From positions 3,162,001 through 3,226,000 of the forward strand of contig QEYB01001046.1 in the NCBI GenBank assembly GCA_017562135.1: 64,000 nucleotides of DNA, read 5' to 3'. The DNA is from Dipylidium caninum. Taxonomy: Eukaryota; Platyhelminthes; Cestoda; Cyclophyllidea; Dipylidiidae. The notes under the pieces were generated by a model, which had not been told where the DNA came from, did no database searches, and saw nothing but the letters and a program-made list of their open reading frames with translations. The position numbers were made by a program, and so were the translations under genes. Below, piece by piece: positions 24,151 to 35,800 of the stretch. The stretch's first letter is position 1; each line of letters begins with the position of its first letter.

Positions 24151-25853
24151 CTATATCTGTTCTCGAATTTAATAGGGAAGGGACTCATCTAGCCTATGGA
24201 AATTCTGATGGAATATTAAGTATTCTTGAAATAGGCCAAAGTGTTAGATCAGCTTTTTTCATTACCCGATTGTAGAAATCAGACCTTGGTTTTTCCTCAC
24301 ACGCTTGTTCGAAACCTTATCAATCTTTCTTGAGTCATGAACCTGAATTTGACTGTCTTAAATCGCAAGCCATTGAAGAAAAGCTAACCTTTATTCGGTG
24401 GCTCAGTTGTTCTGGACCTTCTCATTTTCTGCTTTCGGCAAATGGTTAGTATTTTTCGTTGTTATTTCGTAAGTAGCTAACCTAAAACTGTGCATTCCTT
24501 TTATCGTAAAATATTTTAGAGCGAACTATAAAACTTTGGAGAGTAGCAGAAGTTCCTCTTCGTGAAATGGATAACCTGAATTTCCCCACGGAGTCTGGTT
24601 CGCGAAAGAAGGTCGCAATCCGTTCTAATTCAGACATCAAGATTCCTCGATGGAAACCACGACTTGCGGAGAACAAAGCCGTCAGAGTATACAATAAAAA
24701 GGTTTACGCACGTGGTCACGGCTTTTCCTTAACCGGCCTCGCCCTTTTTCTCGACCACCAAACTTTTCTTTCTTCCGACCCGTTGCGGATTAATCTCTGG
24801 CACTATGACGTGGACTACGAGGCATTCAGTATCTCTAAGGCTTAAATTTTTTATAATTTTTACGAGGTCCCGTTGTTTTAATTCTCTTCTCTAATTCACA
24901 GCCAGGCGCTTATTTGATGCCTGATCGTATCGAGGATATTACACATCTGATCCACGGGTTCTGCACGACTCCACCAATCCTCGCCTTCCTAGTTCGATAT
25001 AGCACCAATTCGTGGTTCGCACGAGTTTGTGCATTACCTCGCAGTACTGCACTTTGTGGATAAACCCGCTCTTATAGGTGATTTTTTTTTTAAAACTACC
25101 TTTTCGTTTGCTAGCATGAAAAACCCTTCCGCCTCGGAGCAGAACCCAATTGTCATCCTCCTCAATTCCATCGCTGACTTGAAGTTTTTCAATAACTCGG
25201 ATCGATTCATTGCCTCTCGCGACTTTATGTCTGTCAAAGGTTTATCTATCCCTTCTTTACACTTCATTTAGTTTGGGATCTAGCAAATACAGCGGCTCCT
25301 GTTGAAATCTACCCGGTTCAGTCGCACCTTAGGCCCTACTTGAATAGCATCTATGAAACCGAACTCTTGTTTGATGACTTTAAGCTCTCCCTCTCCTCAG
25401 ACGACAGGTGAGTATTTGTGTAGATGACATCTTCTGTAGGTTCGTAGTAAGCGGATCTTACCAGTCAGACGTACGTATAGTCGACAGATCGTTGGGTTCT
25501 TCCGGCATATATAGGATCAAAATGAAACCTGACGATTCACATCTTTACTCCAGTTTCTACGGCCATTCACTAGATATTACGACACCGGATTCATCTGCGC
25601 TCCTTGGCCCCGTCTTCTCACTGTGGATGCTTTCAACGAGTCTTTAGAATCGGGCCCTTTTGGGTCGGGTGGAAGGTCTGGAGAGTTGCCCATCACATCA
25701 GTTTTTTCACCAGCATCTGTGAAAAAGTGGATTAGTGTCTCTTGGTGTCCGAATTCACTTGTTGTAGCTGCTTGCCATGCGGATGCTATTCACATTATTG
25801 AAGGGTCAGATGAAAATATCACCAGTGATGTTGAGAGTGAAAAAGATGGTTGA
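24151..25853 (+). CDS. Divergent PP2A regulatory subunit B (B55)-like WD40 protein
   Basis: B55 subunits form a WD40 propeller that selects substrates for protein phosphatase 2A. Matches in order: AISVLEFNREGTHLAYGNSDG (blade 1); SHEPEFDCLKSQAIEEKL and FIRWLSCSGPSHFLLSANERT; DPLRINLWHYDVDYEAF (family SADDLRINLWHL); PDRIEDITHLI; IADLKFFNNSDRFIASRDF with VKVWDL; FVVSGSYQSDVRIVDR; a terminal block ending SLVVAACHADAIHII. Introns at 25240-25271 and 25408-25439 are both 32 nt. Conservation is much weaker than in ordinary B55 proteins, and a basic insert (KIPRWKPRLAENKAVRVYNKK) precedes blade 4. A TAA at 25061-25063 interrupts the frame after STALCG, and another frame change is needed near 25600. 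It may be a diverged paralogue, a damaged copy, or affected by assembly errors. First exon not found. Confidence 0.7.
25061..25063 (+). other. In-frame TAA in the B55-like gene
   Basis: The frame reading RVCALPRSTALCG, equivalent to RLCDMRAAALCD in B55, meets TAA two codons before where DKPAL is readable one base away. The downstream exon is in the original frame only if this stop is passed. One extra G in TTTGTGGATAAA would explain it. Confidence 0.5.
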
Positions 25854-28800
25854 TTTGCCTCACTCATCGCTCTGTTCCTTTTCTTACCTTTCTTTCGCAA
25901 TCTGCGAGAATATTTTTTATACAAGCAATTCCCCCCCCCCCCATATGTCGCGTCCCATCTCTTGATGCCACCTCCTATCCATTGCCACATTTTTTAAAAA
26001 AAAAAATAAAGCGAGGGGTTGCTTTTTTTTTGGTCATACATAAAAAATTCGGCCCCTTACATATAATTTTGATCCAATACTTCTAGTTTCACTTTTCCTG
26101 TATAAACTAAACAGGCGTGGGGAAATACACTCGCCCGCACGACCTATTCATGTTTTTTTACTAGCTTGAACTGAAAATGCTGGGCTCTTTGTGTTTCTTC
26201 TACAATGATTTCTCTTTTTACCTCTTTAGTCAATGTTTATTCATTGAATCTTGTTATTTTTCCTCTTCTCATACCTTTAAACCTGTGTCTCTGTCAACAT
26301 GTTCTGCACAATTATTTTACAGAGATGATTTCAAGCTTTGATTCGTTTCGAGCACACCTGTTTATATACAGGGAAGTCTATTGCAATAAGCAATATATAA
26401 GACTTATGCCTTCACTTCCTTTCTGTGCTTGGGGAGCGTATTTTCTTGAAGTTTCCACGAATTTAAGCCGGTGGGTTCACTTCATTCTACTCAGTTTTCA
26501 TGAGTTGAGCAGTTTGAAGGCGCCACAAGTGTTATCGTGACTTAGGAGACAACTGTGTTCTCTCTTTGGCTTCTTCTAACTGTAGGAAGATAGGAAATAT
26601 AATTAATCCATTCAGAATTAGATCGTGTGACACTTGGCCACTAAATCAAATTCAATTTAACAATGTCTCCCGGATGGAGCATTATAAAGTGGTTAATACT
26701 TGTAATTCAAATTTCTGAATTTTAAACGAAAATCCGTACGATAACGCTTTAGTGACGGTGAGGAAGTTCAACTGCAGTGAACGAAACTAACTTTTTGTCG
26801 CTAACCTGTTTCATCATTATTGTACTCTTTTCCATCGTCATGGGCCGACTTTGTGCTTCTGCGCTAATAGGTATGGTTGCCTGTCCAAAAAAATAAGGCA
26901 AACGGTATATTCACGGAAATCTAACACTTTCTGCTCCATCTGGTGACGTTTCGATGCGTAGTAAATTTAAAAACACCAGGTGAGGAGAGTATATGTTGTG
27001 TTAATTGCGACAAAAGAATTTAGTTGGATTAAAATAACTGGATAGACATGTCCCGCATAAGAGAATAGGGGGACGTGGGCAGTTGAGCTCTTGGTCAACA
27101 CTAAGGCGATGCTTCGGGGTGGACGAACAACGCAATTTCCTCACACTTTGTTAGTCTGATGGACGAATTGGGGCCGTGATTCGTTTCATGAAGGTCGCGA
27201 CCCAAATTCACGTTGGAACGCGGTTCAGGTGCGACTGCGGGCAATGAGCTGCGTTCTTCCTTGCTGAGTGACCATCTACGCCTGCAATTACTGGCCAACG
27301 TCGAACTCTGCGGTCCCTAGGCCACAACATGGACGGATCCCTTAGTTTATCTTATTAGTCAATTGTTGAACTGAATGCAAATTTAAGGTTTACTATCAAG
27401 TATCACAGCGTCAAATAGTCACTACCTGTCTCGGTTAACACACTTGAATCATTGGTTGGATCTAGCTGATTCTCTAGTGTTACTCCACTTTTTTTTTTGA
27501 GAATCTGTCTATATTTTTACTTCCAATTGCTATATGAGTTAAAGATCGTAGGACATTCAAAATAGGTTTGCTGTTTGGAAAAAGTGTGATGGTGAAATCC
27601 CAATTACACGACAGTAGTAAATTAGACATGGAAACCTTTAGGACATTAAATGGAGGTCTCGAATGAGTGAACACGAAATGAAGGCTTGAAAGTCTACACG
27701 GCAATCACTTTACTTGTGTACAAATTGCGGGAGGAAGGACCGCCTTCAGGTAAATGGGATATCCCATGTCCTATGCTCTTCGGCCTGCAACAAAGTGGGG
27801 AACAAAAAGTCATTGCATCTGGAACTTTATATCAACCACTGGCAGCTACCATCTCGAAGAAGAAAACAGCTCAAGTCCTACCACTTTGCGCAAACGGCAC
27901 CACATGGAATCTGGATTTAGTACAGACATCGCCTGGCCTCTACGTCGACAACAAAGTGAAAAAGAGGAATATTCGAGTGCACGGGTAGTGGGCGCATTAG
28001 TCGCATTACAGGCACACAAAGCGGTGGAGATGGCACTGACGGAGCGGGGCACAAACACGCTCGCCGCGGGCGCTGCACTTTCCACTGCTTATAAAATCCA
28101 TATATCCCATAAAATAAATAAATTCATCCCCACACCCGCTGTTCAAGACGGCCAACCAAAATCATTGGTAATTGTTGCACTCGGAAATACTCCCTTTTGA
28201 GGCCGAGTTCGAACAAAACTGTGGTAGTTGAACTTTGTGACTATTTGAGTACCATGGCAATGCCAGGAAAGATATATATTAGTTTACATTGATCAAAAAC
28301 TGACTACATTTTGTTGAAATGGCGTGGATTTAAAGGTAAATTAAAAATATAGTATTCATATAAATTATCATGTTTAATTTCACGAGAAGCAAAAAACTGC
28401 TCTACCTAATAGAGCGTTAATTGCTTTGATCAACATACTAGTTCTTTGGATTTTATATAAAGGATAAAGGAGAAGCAGTCGGGAAAAAATACGGGAAAGT
28501 AAAAAACGATTCCAATTGCCACTTAGCGCCATTCTTCAGAAGCCACGTTTATAAACCTAAGATTTGCGCTGGTTGCTGCTATTTAGGGAGTAGTCAAAGA
28601 TTTTTTGAAAATAATAACTGGTCAGGTTCTCCTAGGAAGAATCATTTAATTGTACAGCCAAGTGCAAATCCGTAGTAAATCCATACTGGAAGAATGAATA
28701 TGCAAGGGTAAAATGGGTTTGAAGAGGCGCATTTCGTTAAAGATTAGTTCCGCGGCAGAAACTCATAAACCTTTCAAATTAGAGTCGCAAAACGAACATC

Positions 28801-29846
28801 TTCGTCATATTTGCCCAATGGGCTTAGAAAAAAGCAAGGCTGTGGCACAGACAAGAATTTGGCCGAGATTATTTTTTTGCATTACTATTGCTGCCCCCAA
28901 AAAACGATTTGTTATACCTATTCAGTCAATTTATCTATTTTGAATATAATGTTGTGTTAGTTATTGTGTTGTGACCTATATATTGTTAAAAAACTGTTGA
29001 TTCCTAACAAAATTCTATACTTAAAGACTGTGACTTCGTATTTTAATCTATCCAACACAACCGTGGAGAAGTCCACTGCTGCGCACTTGAAATTCGAGAG
29101 TATGTTAAACACGTTAATGACCGCTTAATCATTTACCTAAACAAAACAATTAACATAGGCGCATATTGTGGTTAGCACTGAAACACTGAAACATTATTGT
29201 ACGTAAGTCGTGGAATCGTATAATTTAATCATTAACAACAACGAAAATAGGACAGCAATACTACACTGATTTTTCGTACTCTAGTAACTGTACTTCATAT
29301 GTAACTCATCGGGTATCGCTGTAATGGGACCACTCCGCCTTCTTTTATCGTTAATTTTATCAACTGATTTGATTTGCCGTAATTTGAATGATCTCGCACT
29401 TTTCTATGGATTGTTCTGCCTGGTTTGTGATACCTATTGCTTATCGTCCTCGAGCATGAAAATTTCGAAACTTAAAATTAATTATTGATTGTTTTTGGCC
29501 TTTATGTGGCTAGTCTATGCAACCGTTATGATGTCGGTTTTTTGTTCTAACATTATGCAATAGCATTTTGGAGGAGTGTTTTCCATAACTAAGTTGTATA
29601 ATCACTAATTTTATATACGAATAACACATTTAAACCTTTTGGCAATTAAAGGTCTTAGTTTACACTTGAAAAAATCCTTACAAAACCATGGAGATTTACC
29701 CAAAATTGCACTGAAAATGCCATACCTATATTTAGCAAATGGCCTTATGCATAACGGCAAGAACAATGAAAAGATCTCAAAAAAATGGTCAATCAAAGTG
29801 ATAACCCTGTTCTTAAGAGTGAAATGAGAGTAATCCTAGAAATGAG
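25854..29846. other. 4-kb region with no convincing gene
   Basis: The region holds a run of 12 C at about 25931-25942, an A/T-rich tract after it, and short overlapping open frames. The longest lies at 27686-28200, where all three plus frames stay open for 70-150 codons in GC-richer DNA; none shows a motif I know. This could be decayed repeat sequence or an unidentified exon. Confidence 0.45.
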
Positions 29847-32800
29847 ATGAGAGAGGAACTAGAAGACGAAGACACATTTAATGCTAGTGGAAATTATCAT
29901 ATTCCTGACGATTTCTTCTACGATCTTGAGGCTATGGTTGCAAAACCGCATATTACCGAGTATAGTGGTCTGCCCGACGACCTGTTAAAGTTGTACCACT
30001 CCTTCGGCTGTGATACTCTTCGTCGCGACAATTTAAAAATTCTTGACTGGGAAAATATAGGCTTTGTGGTCGGCAACTACTTTGAGATACGCAACCTCAC
30101 CAATGGGGAACGTAGATACCTTCGGTCCACTGGGGGCCTCGGTATTGGCTCGATCGACATCCACCCCCTGCGCACTCACATTGCCGTGGCAGAGAAGGGT
30201 GAACTACCAAACGTCTGTATCTACGAATATCCCACTCTCAAACTCTATCGCGTTCTTCGTGCAGGTACACGAACTGCTTACCCTTCGTGCCATTTCACGT
30301 AAGTTCGGGGGACTTCACTTTTTACCATTTGTGTAAATTACTTCCTTGTTTCCTACGCTCATTTTGTTTGAATTCAATTCTGGTGTCCAGGTGGTGTACA
30401 CTTTCCAAAAAATATGTCTTCTTTACCCTTATTGAGGTATTTGACACTTTTAAAAACTTGGATGAGAACTTTTTTTGTTACTTATTGCTTAAGTTCGACG
30501 TTAATCAATCTCTATTTAAGTCTTTATTATGGACTATTATTTTGTTCTCTGCTCTGTTATAGCCACATTACTTCGCAGTTAAAGCTTCAAGAAATAAAAC
30601 GACTTTACTTTTTTTAATTCTGTACCCTGATACGAAAAGCGACCGTCATTATACTGACATAAACCGTATTGAAAGGATCAATATTCGCCCATGTAATTTA
30701 TTTTTGACATCCCAACCTCTATCCACTTCTAACAGAGTTTCTGGTACCTAAATATATTCACCCGACCGTAATTTTCGGCGATCGTGCCTAAGGATATTGT
30801 GCATAATAACATAAGTTTTTCTTACCTGTTAGCGAATCCTTCAAACTGTTATAAGGAAATGATTAATCACCTTACATTACTTTGGTTAGTCCACCAAATC
30901 TTTTGTCCTCATGGAAGCAAGTACACACGAAAGAGCAACCTTTGATGTATGGAAGGAAATAACCGCTAAATACATTCTATTTCCTTTCATATAAGGCGTA
31001 ATCTTTAGCCCTCTCGTAGACTATTGCCTTCGATACTTCGCTGCGAACTCTTTGTTTTTCCGTTTTGCGAAACAAGGCCCCGGGGTAAATTTATTATTAC
31101 AAATTACACTGTCACAGTGTCGTTCATGTTAACTGCTTTGGTCTCAAAACCATTCATTTTTTATCAATAAATTGCCTAAATGCCTCATTATTTTACAACT
31201 AGCCCGGACGGGTCGTTCCTTGCAACAGTGGGAGATGAGCCTGACTACCTCTTGACTATTTGGGATTGGCGCGAAGAACGTATTGTCCTGCGCAACAGAG
31301 CGTTCTCGCAAGAGATCTTCCGAGTCCGTTGGTCGGACGATCTTAGCGGTGTTCTCGTTACTGCTGGCTCGGGGCACATTAGCTTCTGGAAAATGGCCAA
31401 CACCTTCACGGGATTGAAGTTGCAGGGTAACATCGGGAAATTTGGCAAAGTGGAAGTCTCTGATATCGAGGGCTTCGTTATAATGCCCGACGGAAAGGTG
31501 CTCACGGGTTGCGAGTGGGGCAATCTGTTGTTGTGGGAGGGCGATCTGATTAGAGTGCAAATATGTCGCAAAGATGGATTACCGTGCCACGAAGGTCTCA
31601 TCATGCATATTCTTGTCTACGAAGGTGAACTCTTCACAATCGGTACCGATGGCTACGTTCGCGTGAGTAATGTCGCATGATTGAAACTCCTTTTCCGGTG
31701 GAGCTTTCCGAACTAAAAAGGTGAGGATTACTGCCATTTTCAGACTTGGGAATTTGAGGCAATTGATCAGGCTGAGGCGCAAGAGGAGGGAGCCTTTTTG
31801 GAGCTAGAACCCATGAATGAGTTGCGTGTTTCGCCCAAAGCAAAACTCATGTCCTTGCAGAAGGTGGAGAGCGAGGGAAAAGTCTACTGGTATTGCATGG
31901 TAGGCGACATTTACTTGAAAATGCCAATGGGTGAGGATAAAGTGTCATTCCATTGTCTGCTGAACAAGTGGAAAGTAACTTTAAACTTGCAAGTCTCCAA
32001 ACTCCATGAGGCCTCATGACTTTAGTTTTTCCCTATCTCCAGAAATGGCGATGGTAGGAGTGATTGCTGAGGCACTTAGATTAGGTTCAGTTCCTGTGAA
32101 TTTGTTAATCTTCGGCGTTGTTAGGGCGAAATGTCGCTTTATTTATTCACCTTTGCGCATAATACTGGATTGAGTAGTGACCGGCATTCATTATTATTTT
32201 TCATTTGTTAGTAGTTTTAATGCTCCCATAAGATTCTGATGGCCATTTGCACTTCACTTTACCTGTGCATCTTGACAGAAGATGAGAATTAAAATAACCA
32301 CTTTATTAGGTGAATTTGTAATTCGTACTCAAAGGTTCCGTAAACACTATATTCTTTACAATGATTTTGCGTTGCCGAAAAGTGCTTTCTATAAGTATTT
32401 TCGCATGCAGGATGCCAATGACGGGATATGGAAGCTGGATTTGAGTTTCTCCCACACCTCGGCCTCGCCTCAGTTGATTCTGCCCTACCACGCAGGGGCG
32501 ATTGTGGACTGTGCAGTTTCGCCCACCTCCTACCTGGCCGCCACGCTCGGCACCGACGGTGACCCCCTTTTTAAGACAGGCTTGAGCACTCAAAGTTTTG
32601 TCTAACCATGTTGACATGTTTGGCTTCAGGAAGTCTTCGAATTTTTGATGTTCTCAATAAGAAGATGATCGGCGAGAAACGCTTCAACGCCAGTGGAAGC
32701 TGTCTTATTTGGGCATCTACGCATGTATCCGTTTGGTTTTCGTCTCATATATCAAATAAAATGGTCATGATTTACCTATGAATGACAAAAATAACAGCGC

Positions 32801-35800
32801 TATTTAACCGATTAGATCGATCCCAAGGGAAAGACAATGGCGGTTGGTTTCGGCGACGGTGTGGTCCGTGTCATTCAGATCACGTCTAACAGTGACGATG
32901 AAAAGGAAGTCACGCAGCATGCGGTGAGGATCGAACTGATGCAGGTGCTCAAGCCACATACGCAGGCCATAACGCCATGGACTATGATCGAAAAGGGATG
33001 TACTTTGCCACGGTCGTAAGTGTACTCCTCGAAGTCAAAATTTACATTAATTTATTCGTGTAAAGCACGTAATATGGACTACTGAGAGTGGATTTTCTTT
33101 CCAATCTCCCCCTTTCTGTGCACCATCAATTAGTCGTAAATTAACAAGACCGCAAGAGTTAATTTTTGAATAAACTGACCCAGCCTGCTAAACGAGCTGT
33201 CTTTACCATTCAGAGCGCCGATAAAACACTCTTCCTATTCCACGTTGACGGTTCTCGCATCATACCGAATGGATTCGCTCGCCTTCCCTCGAAGGCTCTG
33301 AAATGTCAGTGGCGCTACTACAATCCCGGAGACAAGAGACCGACACTTCTGCTATACTTGGACAACAGCTGCGTATTAGGTCCTCCTCCTGTGAAGTATC
33401 GGCGGAGTGAGGATGGGTGGAGGTGTTTTTATTTGAAACAGCCGTCCAGGGGCGACTTCTAACTTCAGGTCGTCAGTTGCCATACCGCAAAGCCCCTGAC
33501 AAAGGAACATTTGAAATAACAGATCTGCTGCCTATTCGCGGTTTCCGGATGGAAAGCGTGGCCGGGAGTTTGAGGGTTGTGGAGCAGACTATTATCCAAA
33601 AGAATGCCTATGAAGAGGCAAAAAGAAAAAGACAGGAAATTACGCAGAACCTCCTTAACGAAGGTCTTATTGATGAAGAGGACTTGGCAAAAGCCATGGA
33701 AGGCAAGAAGCCGTATTTTACTGCCATGTCTACGCGATTAAACGTTGTTTGCAAATTTAAATGCATCTTTGGGAAAGCCATTTAGAGGCTAAAAAATTTA
33801 AGAGTTGATCCTAAGGTAACCTGATGTAAGGGGATAATTCGGCCTTGATTGAGAAACGAAACTTCTGTCCCTTATTGTGCTGCCACCTCCCCATTTCACT
33901 AATTGTGGACACTCTAGAGGAGAAGAAGATGCACGCCAAAATGGAAGAAGAATTGTCCCTACTGAAAGCCATCGTGCCTGACAAACCATCGCCAATAATC
34001 GGAGGCATGGTTTCTAATGAAGATCCCGACATTTTGTGGATTAATACGGTCAGTAAATGTCTCAGCTGCATCACCACTGTTATTTCGTTTTTTTTCTAAG
34101 TGAAGCCGGTTTTCGACATTGAAAAGCTAAATGCGTACTGAGGTGCGACTGTGTGTTCGCTCATCCCATTCACCTGGCGCCTTATTTCATGCTCACCCAC
34201 CTCCTCCCCCCCCCCTTGTATGCCTCAATTGGGGGAGATTTATTGGCATCTTTCCCTTACCAAGGGTGACTTTGACGCCGGTTACATGTACAAGTGCAAA
34301 TTAATGAGCTTAATGGATGCCCCTCCGAAGACGGGAAAACAGTTGGAAGTTGCAACTGCCGAGGAGCGCAAAGTGACCGAACTGGAAGCAGTGCTTCATA
34401 GACTGCGGTCAATGAAGCCGCTGCAGTCTTCTAAGATTGTCGACTGCAATGACTCCCCTCTTCTCTCGTGGAAGTTCCACTTCCATTGGCCGGAAAACGA
34501 TGTGGTTATGGGCTCCAGAATGGGGGAAAAAACTTGTTGCGTGTTCAAATGCTAGAAAGGGCCTACGATTTTGGCGGAATGGGAGCTTTCTGGATGTACG
34601 CCTTTGCGGACAACGATAGGGGAGCAGTGAACACGGTCCAACTCACCTTCGACGACAGGTCAGTCCTTAAATGCGCCCATCGGCCATGGCGCGCGATGCA
34701 CACTTTCGAGGCCGCGCTTCGATGGGCCGACCTTTATGCCCAAGAATAGACACTCATCGTGGTGTTACCAGCACTCTAAACACAAAATCAGTGGGTTATT
34801 TTGTGTGTTATTTCCGTCAATGTGAGACGACAGTATTTTAGGAGTTTTTTGCACCGTTTATCGAAATCTAAGAGTTTTGCTTCGCTTTCCGGCAATAACA
34901 GCCTCCAGATTTCGTTTAAGCCGCAAAGGTACTTTGTTGCCTTAATCAGTTTCCTTTCTGCGGGTTGGAGGAGACGGACTACACCTACTTCGTCGAAATG
35001 TCTGAATCGATGCAAGAAAGGGAAATCGACAAAATGCTGACTAGGCTTCCTTCTTACTACCTGAAGTTCTTCTATCGCGGTTCCACCTGCTCCAGACCTT
35101 CACCCGCTACCTTTCTTCCTCAAAGCAGAGATGAACTGATATAATTCCGTGTGCTTCTTTTGCTCCTGATTCGCTTCTAAAAGGGGAAAAGGATGCTACT
35201 GGAAAGGAAAAAATATTCATTCTTAAACTTAGATGATACCGGTAACAGATGACCAGTTTCATGAGCGCCACACACTCGAGCTAATCCTCCAAGGCCGCCT
35301 CCTCTCACCTCGTAGTTTTTCTCGTGACCATCGTCTCCGCAATGCTTTGCTAGTGTTGGAGCTAATTTATGTGGGCTTTGTATTTCAGCACTCCAGTCAT
35401 TAGAGGAGGAGGATTATTCACACGTTTCGATGAGTTTCAGTATCGAAACAGGCCCGTAAGGAAGATAGGAGTTGATAAACTAAAAGGTCGGAGCTATGGA
35501 ATTTGAGAGGAGTGAAGAAGAAAAGAGACACGCAAGCAGATTGCGGAGTTGCGGCTACGCTTCAAACGATTGAAGGACCAGAACGATCGCTTGCCTGCCC
35601 ACATGCGCGTGAATAGTCGGGTACCTGAATGACAGAGTAGAAAGTGCTCATTTGACTTGATGTGATCTAATTTTCTCCCCTTTGAAACGGAAGTAGTACG
35701 AAATGCTGGGACAGTTGCGGGAGCAACTCATGAATCAACGGCAGGAACAGGTTGATACACTCCAGAGGGAAATGGCCTTTGAAAGTAGAAGGAGGTCGAT

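Noticed and set aside
31144..31604. Long minus-strand open frames of 119-138 codons
   Set aside because: They are shadows of the CFAP44 propeller exon at 31203-31662.
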